This document shows positions 7,578-13,737 of a stretch of DNA of 18,674 nucleotides, one piece after another; the first letter of the stretch is position 1, and each line of letters opens with the position of its first letter. A model generated the notes under the pieces. That model had not been told where the DNA came from and did no database searches. It worked only from the letters and a program-made list of their open reading frames with translations. A program made the translations under genes and the position numbers. The stretch covers positions 1 to 18,674 of the forward strand of contig JBDTSW010000038.1 in the NCBI GenBank assembly GCA_039930945.1, given 5' to 3'. Source of the stretch: JBDTSW01 sp039930945 (GTDB lineage: Bacteria; Actinomycetota; Thermoleophilia; Solirubrobacterales; 70-9).

Positions 7578-8333
7578 ATGCCGGGCAGCTTCAAGACCGA
7601 GGCGATCGTGCTGCGCTCGATTCGCTACGCCGAGGCGGATCGCGTGCTGCATCTCTACAGCCGCACGCGGGGGCGGATCAACGCGATCGCGAAGGGCGCG
7701 AGGCGGCCGCGGTCGCGCTTCGGAGGCCGGCTGGAGCCGTTCTTCCGGCTCGACCTGGTGCTCTATGAGGGACGCGGCGAGCTGGCGACCGTGACCGCGG
7801 CGCACACCCTCAACGCCCACTCCGACCTGCGCGAGTCGGGCCCCTCGCTGGCGGCCGCGTCGCGCGCCTGCGACGCGGTGCTGCGCCTGCTCGACTCGAA
7901 TCAGCCCAACCCCGCCGCCTACAACCTGCTGTGCAGATACCTGGAGTTGCTCGACGGCGACGAGCCGGAGAGCGGCCGCTCGCCGGTCTCGCCTGACATC
8001 GACGGCGCCGCCGGCCACGCTACGGCCCTCGCCTTCAGGCTGAAGCTGGCGATGGCGGCCGGGTTCGCTCCCGAGCTGGCCGGCTGCGCCCGCTGCGGCG
8101 AGACCCGCGAGCTCAGCGGGTTTTCCGGCGCGGCGGGGGGAGTGGTCTGTGGCGCCTGCGAGCGTGGTGGATTCGAGCTCTCGCCCGACGCCCACTCGTT
8201 CATGGTGGATGCCCTCGGCAGCCCCTTGGCGGCGGCGCCGTCGGGGTCGGCGCGCGCGCTTCGCCAGACCGAGCGCGCGGTCACCGAGACGCTCGAGCAC
8301 CACGCCCACGTGCAGCTTCGCGCCGCGGCCTGA
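7578..8333 (+). CDS. recO: DNA repair protein RecO
   Basis: Recombination mediator of the RecFOR pathway that loads RecA on SSB-coated gaps and anneals strands. The protein has 251 residues, normal for the family. The N-terminal OB fold shows the signature KTEAIVLRSIRYAEADRVLHLYS (residues 6-28) and INAIAKGARRPRSRFGGRLEPF. A helical domain follows, with a zinc site Cys170/Cys173...Cys191/Cys194 (CARC and CGAC). The open frame extends upstream through mutM, but homology begins at MPGSFKTEAIVL, so ATG 7578 is chosen. CAGTCT (7563-7568) ends 9 bases before it and may be a -10. RecO zinc sites are variable in the family; this one is complete. Confidence 0.93.
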   Translation: MPGSFKTEAIVLRSIRYAEADRVLHLYSRTRGRINAIAKGARRPRSRFGGRLEPFFRLDLVLYEGRGELATVTAAHTLNAHSDLRESGPSLAAASRACDAVLRLLDSNQPNPAAYNLLCRYLELLDGDEPESGRSPVSPDIDGAAGHATALAFRLKLAMAAGFAPELAGCARCGETRELSGFSGAAGGVVCGACERGGFELSPDAHSFMVDALGSPLAAAPSGSARALRQTERAVTETLEHHAHVQLRAAA

Positions 8334-8358
8334 GCCGCCCCGGCCCGCGCCCAGCCGC

Positions 8359-8364
8359 GATCAT
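8359..8364 (+). promoter_or_regulatory. -10-like GATCAT of the DUF3159 gene
   Basis: GATCAT ends 7 bases before ATG 8372 and matches the NANNNT spacing of the other genes. It includes the first bases of an alternative in-frame ATG at 8363, which argues that 8372 is the true start. Confidence 0.35.
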
Positions 8365-8371
8365 GGGAGGG

Positions 8372-9001
8372 ATGGACTCCGAGTCGAAGGACCGACTTGA
8401 CCTGGTCGACGCCCTGGGCGGCCCGCGCGGGCTCGCCGACTCCGGCCTGCCGGGGCTGGCCTTCGTGCTCGCCTACACCGTCAGCGGCAGCGACCTCCAG
8501 CTCGCGATCTGGGCAGCGGTTGGCCTCGCGGTCCTGCTGACCGTGGTGCGGCTGGCCCGCCGCGAGACGCTGCAGTTCGCCTTCGCCGGCCTGATCGGCG
8601 TCGGGATCGCCGCCTTCGTCGCCAGCCGCACCGGTCGGGCCGAGGACTTCTTTCTGCCGGGGCTGTTGCTCAATGCCGCCTACGCGGTCGCCTATGCGGT
8701 CTCGATCTGGATCCGCTGGCCGCTGCTCGGGGTGATCATCGGGCCGCTCACCGGCGAAGGGATGGAGTGGCGCCGCGAGCCGGAGCGGATTCGCCTCTAC
8801 TCGCGGGCGAGCTGGATCTGGGTCGCGGTCTTCGTGGTCCGGCTGGCCGTGCAGCTGCCGCTCTATCTCAGCGACTCGCTGCTTGCCCTCGGCATCGCCA
8901 AGGCGGCGATGGGCGTGCCGATCTTCGCCCTGGCGATGTGGTTGACCTACCTGATGTTGCGCAACAGCGGCGAGGTCGGCACGCGCGCCGAGCCTGGCTA
9001 G
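8372..9001 (+). CDS. DUF3159 family integral membrane protein
   Basis: A 209-residue polytopic membrane protein of the actinobacterial DUF3159 family, function unknown. After a short polar start containing LVDALGGPRGLADSGLPGL, hydrophobic segments are visible at about 27-38, 43-60, 68-85, 97-126 (probably two), 148-165 and 170-197. That gives roughly six membrane spans. Conserved polar residues are the GGPRG turn and the TGEGMEWRR loop near 127-135. The alternative ATG 8363 would add three residues. The stop TAG shares the CTAG tetranucleotide with the stop of the convergent patatin gene. It follows recO by 38 bases. Transport or a sensory role cannot be inferred. Confidence 0.85.
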   Translation: MDSESKDRLDLVDALGGPRGLADSGLPGLAFVLAYTVSGSDLQLAIWAAVGLAVLLTVVRLARRETLQFAFAGLIGVGIAAFVASRTGRAEDFFLPGLLLNAAYAVAYAVSIWIRWPLLGVIIGPLTGEGMEWRREPERIRLYSRASWIWVAVFVVRLAVQLPLYLSDSLLALGIAKAAMGVPIFALAMWLTYLMLRNSGEVGTRAEPG

Positions 9002-10050
9002 TCCTGCTGGTCAAGCGCTCGCCCCAGCAACTCGCGTCGCCCCGGCACCCGGGCGCCGGCGTCGTGCAGGGCCTCGAAGGAGTCGGGCTCCCAGCCTGAG
9101 AGGAACTTCGTCGCCGCGGCCTGCCCGGATTCGTACAGGGCCTCTCTCACGTCCGGGTCCAGCTCGAAGTCCGTCGTGCGGACCCCGAGGGTGTCGATCA
9201 TGATCGTCCGCAGGAAGGTGTCGTTATCGACGTGGATGCGGTCGTGGGCCTCCAGCATCGTCTGCAGCAGCCGCTTGCCGAACTCGACGATCGCCGGTCG
9301 CGACGGCTTCGCCTGAGGCGGGAGCCCGTCGTCGACCGGACGATTCGTCATCTCCTCGGCGAGCAGCAGCCCGAAGGTGTGCCAGCGCCGCTTCTCCGGC
9401 GGGGCGTCGAATAGGAAGACCGGAAAGTTCGAGAGCAGCCCGCCGTCGACGATCAGGTTCTGCCCCCACTTCCAAGGCTCGAAGAAGATCGGGATGCCCA
9501 TGCTCATGCGGACGGCCCGCGCCACCGAGAGGCGATCGGGCTCGACGCCGAAGGCCGGCGAGTCGCGAGGGAGGATCAGCATTCGCCCGCCGGTGATGTC
9601 GGAGGCGATCACCTGAAGGCCGTGGCGGAATTCCTCGTCGCCCGAGTCCTCGTAGATCAGGTCGCCGAAGAACTCGACGCCGCGGTTGCCGAGCATCTCC
9701 TCCATCCAGCGCAGGAACTCATCCCCCTGGAAGACGCCCTGGTGGCGCAGGACGCTGAGCGGGTGGCCGATCAGGGGAAGGCTGTCGCCGGGCCCCTCGT
9801 CCATGAACCGCGTGAAGTCGAGGTCGTCGAGGACTCGCTTCATCTCCTCCGGCTTGTAGCCCGCCGCGAGTAGGGCCGCGGTGATCGCCCCCGCCGACGT
9901 TCCCGCGATCCGCTGCGGGACGAAGTTGTGCCTCACCAGCACGTCCAGCGCGCCCACCAGCCCGATGCCCTTGACCCCGCCGCCCTCGAGCACGAGATCG
10001 ATCGGCCGCTGCTGGTCGCTGCTGATCGCCCCGAGGGGAGAATCGGGCAT
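8998..10050 (-). CDS. patatin-like phospholipase / acyl hydrolase
   Basis: A 350-residue patatin-family lipid acyl hydrolase (RssA/ExoU-like fold) using a Ser-Asp dyad. Visible motifs: oxyanion hole GGGVKG (23-28), nucleophile Ser52 in GTSAG (50-54), and Asp202 in the VDGGLLSNFPV block that completes the dyad. These catalytic elements are intact, so activity is likely, on phospholipids or other acyl esters. No signal peptide or membrane segment is seen. The middle part (80-145) is acidic and less conserved. The start ATG at 10050 lies 6 bases after TAGGCT on the minus strand, so the mRNA may be leaderless. It is divergent from dgt with overlapping promoters and convergent with the DUF3159 gene, the stops overlapping by four bases. 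Substrate unknown. Confidence 0.9.
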   Translation of the reverse strand: MPDSPLGAISSDQQRPIDLVLEGGGVKGIGLVGALDVLVRHNFVPQRIAGTSAGAITAALLAAGYKPEEMKRVLDDLDFTRFMDEGPGDSLPLIGHPLSVLRHQGVFQGDEFLRWMEEMLGNRGVEFFGDLIYEDSGDEEFRHGLQVIASDITGGRMLILPRDSPAFGVEPDRLSVARAVRMSMGIPIFFEPWKWGQNLIVDGGLLSNFPVFLFDAPPEKRRWHTFGLLLAEEMTNRPVDDGLPPQAKPSRPAIVEFGKRLLQTMLEAHDRIHVDNDTFLRTIMIDTLGVRTTDFELDPDVREALYESGQAAATKFLSGWEPDSFEALHDAGARVPGRRELLGRALDQQD

Positions 10051-10056
10051 GGACTC

Positions 10057-10066
10057 AGCCTATGCT
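10057..10066. promoter_or_regulatory. overlapping divergent -10 elements of the patatin gene and dgt
   Basis: The ten bases AGCCTATGCT contain TATGCT on the plus strand (10061-10066, ending 9 bases before GTG 10076 of dgt). They also contain TAGGCT on the minus strand (10062 to 10057, ending 6 bases before ATG 10050 of the patatin gene). The two hexamers share the central TA. Neither has a convincing -35. Confidence 0.6.
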
Positions 10067-10075
10067 CTGGGTGCA

Positions 10076-11113
10076 GTGCAGGAAACGGCATCCACAAGCG
10101 CTCCGCAGGCCGACCAGACGCTCGAGCAACGCACCCGCGCGTATGAGGCCGAGTTCCACTGGGAGATGGCGACGCCGTCGTATCCGGCCGTGCGCCGCGA
10201 GCCCGAGCCGGACGCTCCGCTGCGGACTCCCTTTCAGCGCGACCGCGACCGGATTGTGCACTCGAAGGCGTTTCGCCGGTTGATGCACAAGACGCAGGTG
10301 TTCATCGCCCCCGAGGGAGATCACTACCGCACCCGGCTCACGCACACGCTGGAGACCTGCGGGATCGCCCGCGCGGTGGCGCGCGCGCTTGGGCTGAACG
10401 AGGACCTGACCGAGGCGATCGGCTACGGCCACGACCTCGGTCACCCGCCCTTCGGCCACATCGGCGAGGAGGTCCTCGACGAGCTCCTGCGCGAGCACTG
10501 CGACGGGTCGTTCAAGCACAACCGGCACTCGCTGCGCACCGTGGACGTGCTCGAGCGCGAGGGCCGCGGCCTCAACCTGACCGAGCCGGTGCGCGACGGG
10601 ATCCTCCGCCACACCGGGTCCGAGAAGCCCGGCACGCTCGAAGGCCGCGTCGTCCGGCTGGTCGATCGGGTCGCCTACATCAACCACGACATCGACGACG
10701 CCCTCCGCGCCGGGATCCTCGCCTCCGAGGACCTGCCCACGGAGGAGATCGAGTCGCTGGGGCCGACGGGTGCGAGGCGGATCGACACCCTGGTCAGCGA
10801 CATCGTCGAGAGGTCGCGGCCGGCCCGCGACATCGTCCAGAGCGAGGAGGTCGGCGGCGCGATGCTGCGGCTGCGCAGGTTCATGTTCGAGCGCGTCTAC
10901 CTGTCGGCGGAGGCGCGCTCGGAGCACGAGCGCGTGCGGCGAACGCTGCGGGGGCTGTTCGAGCACTCGCTCGCCCATCCCGACCAGGTGCCGGAGGTGG
11001 CGCCCGGCGCCGACGAGGCGCAGCAGATCACCGACTGGCTGGCCGGGATGACCGATCGCTACTGCATCGCGACCTTCCGGCGGTTGGCGCTGCCGGAGGA
11101 GTCGCGGCTCTAG
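10076..11113 (+). CDS. dgt: deoxyguanosinetriphosphate triphosphohydrolase-like protein
   Basis: HD-domain dNTPase that hydrolyses dGTP or other dNTPs to nucleoside and triphosphate, helping control dNTP pools. From GTG 10076 it has 345 residues. The N-terminus has PFQRDRDRIVHSKAFRRLMHKTQVF, typical of Dgt. The HD metal site is complete: His90 (TRLTHTLET), His119/Asp120 (YGHDLGHPPFGH) and Asp197 (LVDRVAYINHD). The open frame continues upstream and ATG 10049 is possible, but TATGCT lies between the two and is ideally placed for a leaderless GTG start. ATG 10049 also shares its CATG with the opposing patatin start. It is directly followed by dnaG; the dgt-dnaG pair is conserved in actinobacteria, including Mycobacterium, and links dNTP control to replication. 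Confidence 0.93.
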   Translation: MQETASTSAPQADQTLEQRTRAYEAEFHWEMATPSYPAVRREPEPDAPLRTPFQRDRDRIVHSKAFRRLMHKTQVFIAPEGDHYRTRLTHTLETCGIARAVARALGLNEDLTEAIGYGHDLGHPPFGHIGEEVLDELLREHCDGSFKHNRHSLRTVDVLEREGRGLNLTEPVRDGILRHTGSEKPGTLEGRVVRLVDRVAYINHDIDDALRAGILASEDLPTEEIESLGPTGARRIDTLVSDIVERSRPARDIVQSEEVGGAMLRLRRFMFERVYLSAEARSEHERVRRTLRGLFEHSLAHPDQVPEVAPGADEAQQITDWLAGMTDRYCIATFRRLALPEESRL

Positions 11114-11116
11114 ATT
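11111..11116 (+). promoter_or_regulatory. -10 element TAGATT of dnaG, overlapping the dgt stop
   Basis: TAGATT ends 6 bases before the dnaG GTG. Its first three bases are the dgt stop codon. No Shine-Dalgarno sequence is present. A TTGGCG lies 21 bases upstream (11084-11089), too far for a good -35. Confidence 0.55.
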
Positions 11117-11122
11117 CCGCCC

Positions 11123-12949
11123 GTGGCGCGGTTCTCCCAGCACGGCATCGAACAGGTCAAGGAGGCGGCCGACATCGTCGAGGTCGTCTCGGCCTACACC
11201 GACCTGCGCCGCGCCGGCGCGCGCTTCAACGGCCTCTGCCCGTTTCACGACGAGCGCACGCCGAGCTTCTCGGTCGACTCCCGCGAGAAGCTCTACCACT
11301 GCTTCGGCTGCGGGGTCGGCGGCGACGTGATCAAGTTCGTCGAGGAGAAGGAGGGCCTCGCCTTCGCCGACGCGGTCGAGGCGCTGGCCGACCGCTACGG
11401 AGTCGAGGTCGAGCGTGAGGCCGAGGACCCGAAGGCAGAGGAGGCGCGCAAGCGCCGGGCGCGCTTGGGCGAAGTGCTCGAGCGGACCGCGGGCTTTTAT
11501 GCCAGCTTCCTCTGGGATGCCGAGGAGGCGGGCAAGGCCCGCGAGTACCTGGCCTCGCGCGGGCTGGGCGATCAGGTGCTGCGCGACTTCGGGGTCGGCT
11601 ATGCCCCGAGCGCCTGGGACGCGGTGCTGAAGCGCGGCCAGAGTGCCGGCTTTTCGATCGAGGAGCTGCAGGCGGCGGGAATGTTGGTCCGCAACAAGCA
11701 GGGCAACCCCTACGACCGCTTCCGCACCCGGATCATGTTCCCCGTCCGCGACGCCCGCGGTCGCGTCCAGGGGTTCGGCGCCCGGGCGATGCGTCCCGAC
11801 CAGAAGCCGAAGTACCTGAACTCCGCCGAGGGCGAGCTGTACCGCAAGAAGCGCACCCTGTACGGGATCGACCGGGCCCGCGCGGCGATGGCGAAGGCCG
11901 GCCGCGCGGTGGTGGTCGAGGGCTACACCGACGTGCTCGCCGCACACCAGGCCGGGATCGAGGAGGCAGTCGCCGTGATGGGGACGGCGATCACCCCCGA
12001 GCAGGTGCAGCTCCTGGCCTCCCACGCCGACGAGGTGGTGCTCGCGCTCGACGCCGACCGCGCCGGGCGGGAGGCGATGTTGCGCGCCCAGCGGGTCGCC
12101 GCCGGCAAGCGGGTGCGACTGCGGGTTGCGGGGATGAAGGCCGGGGAGGACCCCGCCGACACGCTTGCCGGAAAGGGGGCGGGCAGCGATGCCGCGGACG
12201 CGTTCCGGGCGACGGTCGACGCCGCCGTTGATCTCCCCGTGTTCCATGTGCGGATGCTGCTCGACGACGCCGACCTGAGCTCGCCGTCGGGCCGCGACCG
12301 CGCCCTCGACGAGGTGGTCCCGGTGCTGGCCGCGATGCCGGAATCGATCACCCGCGAGGAGCTGGAGCGCGAGACCGCGGGCCGCCTCGACGCCGACGCC
12401 GGCCTCGTCGCCAGGCGGGTGGCGGAGGCGGGTCGCGGCGAGGGGCCGGGGGCGCGGCCGAAGCCGGTGACCAAGGTGGAAGCTCGAGCCGGAGCCGAGG
12501 ATCGAGCCGGCGCGCCCACACGGCCCGCGCCCGAGGCACCGCGGGCGCTGAGCGCTCGGGAACGGCGCGAACGCGCGCTCCTCTACATGGCGATCGCCTC
12601 GCCCGCCGACGGCCAGGAATTCCTCGAACGGCTGACGGCGGAGCATCTCTCCTCGCCCGAGGTCGAACGCGCCCGCGACTGGCTTGCCGGGCACCTGGAG
12701 GCTCCGATGGAGGGGCTGTCGCGCGACGACGAGGTGCTGGTCTCGTTGATCACCGATCTGGTGATGCGGGCCGAGCGCGAGCCGGCGAGCCGGGAGTCGA
12801 TGGAGCTCAACTTCCTCCAGCTCGAGCACTCGATGCTCGAGCGTGAGATCGAGTCGGCCGCCGAGGGCGGGGGAGACCCCTCGGTCGAGCTGCAGCGCCG
12901 CCGCGCCGCGCTCGCCGAGCGCATCGCTCACTTCGAGACCGCTCGCTAG
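11123..12949 (+). CDS. dnaG: DNA primase
   Basis: Synthesises RNA primers for Okazaki fragments and lagging-strand replication, acting with the DnaB helicase. The protein has 608 residues, in the normal range. The N-terminal CHC2 zinc-binding domain has Cys39, His42, Cys60 and Cys63 (CPFH...CFGC). The RNA polymerase domain follows, with the DRFRTRIMFPVRDARGRVQGFGAR block (about 195-218). The TOPRIM domain has Glu266 in VVEGYTDVL and Asp310/Asp312 in ALDADRAG. A charged, Ala/Pro-rich linker (about 425-475) leads to the helical C-terminal helicase-interaction domain (about 475-608). GTG 11123 is chosen because MARFSQHGIEQVKEAADIVEVV is the family start and TAGATT is 6 bases upstream. Identity is very secure. 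Confidence 0.97.
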   Translation: MARFSQHGIEQVKEAADIVEVVSAYTDLRRAGARFNGLCPFHDERTPSFSVDSREKLYHCFGCGVGGDVIKFVEEKEGLAFADAVEALADRYGVEVEREAEDPKAEEARKRRARLGEVLERTAGFYASFLWDAEEAGKAREYLASRGLGDQVLRDFGVGYAPSAWDAVLKRGQSAGFSIEELQAAGMLVRNKQGNPYDRFRTRIMFPVRDARGRVQGFGARAMRPDQKPKYLNSAEGELYRKKRTLYGIDRARAAMAKAGRAVVVEGYTDVLAAHQAGIEEAVAVMGTAITPEQVQLLASHADEVVLALDADRAGREAMLRAQRVAAGKRVRLRVAGMKAGEDPADTLAGKGAGSDAADAFRATVDAAVDLPVFHVRMLLDDADLSSPSGRDRALDEVVPVLAAMPESITREELERETAGRLDADAGLVARRVAEAGRGEGPGARPKPVTKVEARAGAEDRAGAPTRPAPEAPRALSARERRERALLYMAIASPADGQEFLERLTAEHLSSPEVERARDWLAGHLEAPMEGLSRDDEVLVSLITDLVMRAEREPASRESMELNFLQLEHSMLEREIESAAEGGGDPSVELQRRRAALAERIAHFETAR

Positions 12950-12969
12950 AAGCGAGGGTTGGGCAGGGG

Positions 12970-12983
12970 CGAACACACGTTCG
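12970..12983. promoter_or_regulatory. LexA-type (SOS box) palindrome upstream of the HNH gene
   Basis: CGAACACACGTTCG is a perfect inverted repeat with 5-bp arms CGAAC/GTTCG and a 4-base spacer. It matches the Gram-positive/actinobacterial SOS box pattern CGAAC-N4-GTTCG, including the R-N-R-Y spacer. It lies 34 to 47 bases before the HNH start and abuts or overlaps the -35 region expected for the GACAAT -10, an ideal repressor position. LexA binding itself is inferred. Confidence 0.7.
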
Positions 12984-13004
12984 TTTTCCGTCCGGCCGGG
13001 GCGG

Positions 13005-13010
13005 GACAAT
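13005..13010 (+). promoter_or_regulatory. -10-like GACAAT of the HNH gene
   Basis: GACAAT ends 6 bases before ATG 13017, the same leaderless geometry as lipoprotein and dnaG genes. The -35 region (about 12982-12988) runs into the SOS-box palindrome. Confidence 0.5.
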
Positions 13011-13016
13011 CCAGGC

Positions 13017-13622
13017 ATGGATCGAGCGCTCCTCAACGCCAACGGCAAGGCGAAGCGGGCACCGCGTGGTGCCCTTACACGGGAGCAGCTCGAGCCGCTT
13101 GTCGAGGCCGGGTCGACGCTTCGGGAGATCGCGGATGCACTGGACCGCAGCGTCTCGACGGTCCGGTACTGGATGGAGCAGCGCGGGTTGAAGACAAACA
13201 GTCGCCGCGGTCGGCGACCCGCGATCCCCAGGCATCTGGTCGAGGCAGCGATTCGAGCGGGCAGGCGAACCCTCACCGGCGAATGCCCGCATCACGGCTC
13301 GACCGTCTTCGTGATCGAGGGCAGTGGCCGTGCCCGTTGCCGCCAGTGTCGGATGGACCGAGTCGTAGCCAGGAGGCGTCGAGTCAAGAAGCAGCTGATC
13401 GAGGAAGCCGGTGGCAGCTGCGCCCGGTGCGGCTATGACCGCTTTGTCGGAGCGCTTCATTTTCATCACCTGGATCCGTCGCAAAAACGGTTTGCCGTCT
13501 CCAAGAGTGGGGCGACGATCGGCATCGACACGATCCGGGTGGAGGCCGCGAAGTGCATCGTTCTTTGCGCGAACTGTCATGCCGAAGTCGAGCATGGAGG
13601 TGGGTCGCTGTCGGTACAGTGA
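13017..13622 (+). CDS. HTH and HNH endonuclease domain protein, probably SOS-controlled
   Basis: A 201-residue predicted DNA-binding nuclease. Residues 21-58 form a helix-turn-helix like those of recombinases and sigma region 4 (TREQLEPLV...TLREIADALDRSVSTVRYWM). Residues 90-111 contain a short possible zinc knuckle (Cys90, His92/His93, Cys108, Cys111). A basic linker leads to an HNH domain with Cys135/Cys138 (CARC), the catalytic-type FHHLDP (His150, His151, Asp153), and Cys184, Asn186, Cys187, His188 (LCANCHAE). Metal and HNH residues look intact. The ATG was chosen because it lies 6 bases after GACAAT; the longer open frame overlaps dnaG. Base use is visibly less GC-rich than in the neighbours (AAA, TTT and CAT codons), hinting at acquisition. 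Its biological target is unknown; a repair nuclease or a mobile-element relic are possible. Downstream lies tRNA-Asn. Confidence 0.8.
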   Translation: MDRALLNANGKAKRAPRGALTREQLEPLVEAGSTLREIADALDRSVSTVRYWMEQRGLKTNSRRGRRPAIPRHLVEAAIRAGRRTLTGECPHHGSTVFVIEGSGRARCRQCRMDRVVARRRRVKKQLIEEAGGSCARCGYDRFVGALHFHHLDPSQKRFAVSKSGATIGIDTIRVEAAKCIVLCANCHAEVEHGGGSLSVQ

Positions 13623-13665
13623 CAGGGCGAATCCCGTCCTACGTTGCACATTGGGATTACCTCGG

Positions 13666-13737
13666 TCCGGGGTGGCAGATAGGCAATGCAGCGCCCTGTT
13701 AAGGCGTCCCATGTCGGTTCGAATCCGACCCCCGGAG
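13666..13737 (+). tRNA. tRNA-Asn (anticodon GTT)
   Basis: A complete 72-base cloverleaf. The acceptor stem TCCGGGG/CCCCGGA (13666-13672 with 13730-13736) is perfect with discriminator G13737. The D arm is GCA/TGC with GG in the loop. The anticodon stem GCGCC/GGCGT has loop CTGTTAA (anticodon GTT, 13698-13700). The variable loop is CCCAT, and the T arm is GTCGG/CCGAC with TTCGAAT. CCA is not encoded. The 3' half is antisense to the last codons of the glycosyltransferase gene. TACGTT at 13640-13645 could be its -10. Confidence 0.95.

Noticed and set aside
10055..13276. A 1073-codon open frame on the minus strand
   Set aside because: It lies antisense to dgt, dnaG and the HNH gene, which have clear motifs. 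Long antisense frames are expected from high third-position GC. Its translation (His/Arg/Gly/Leu-rich) has no recognisable domain.
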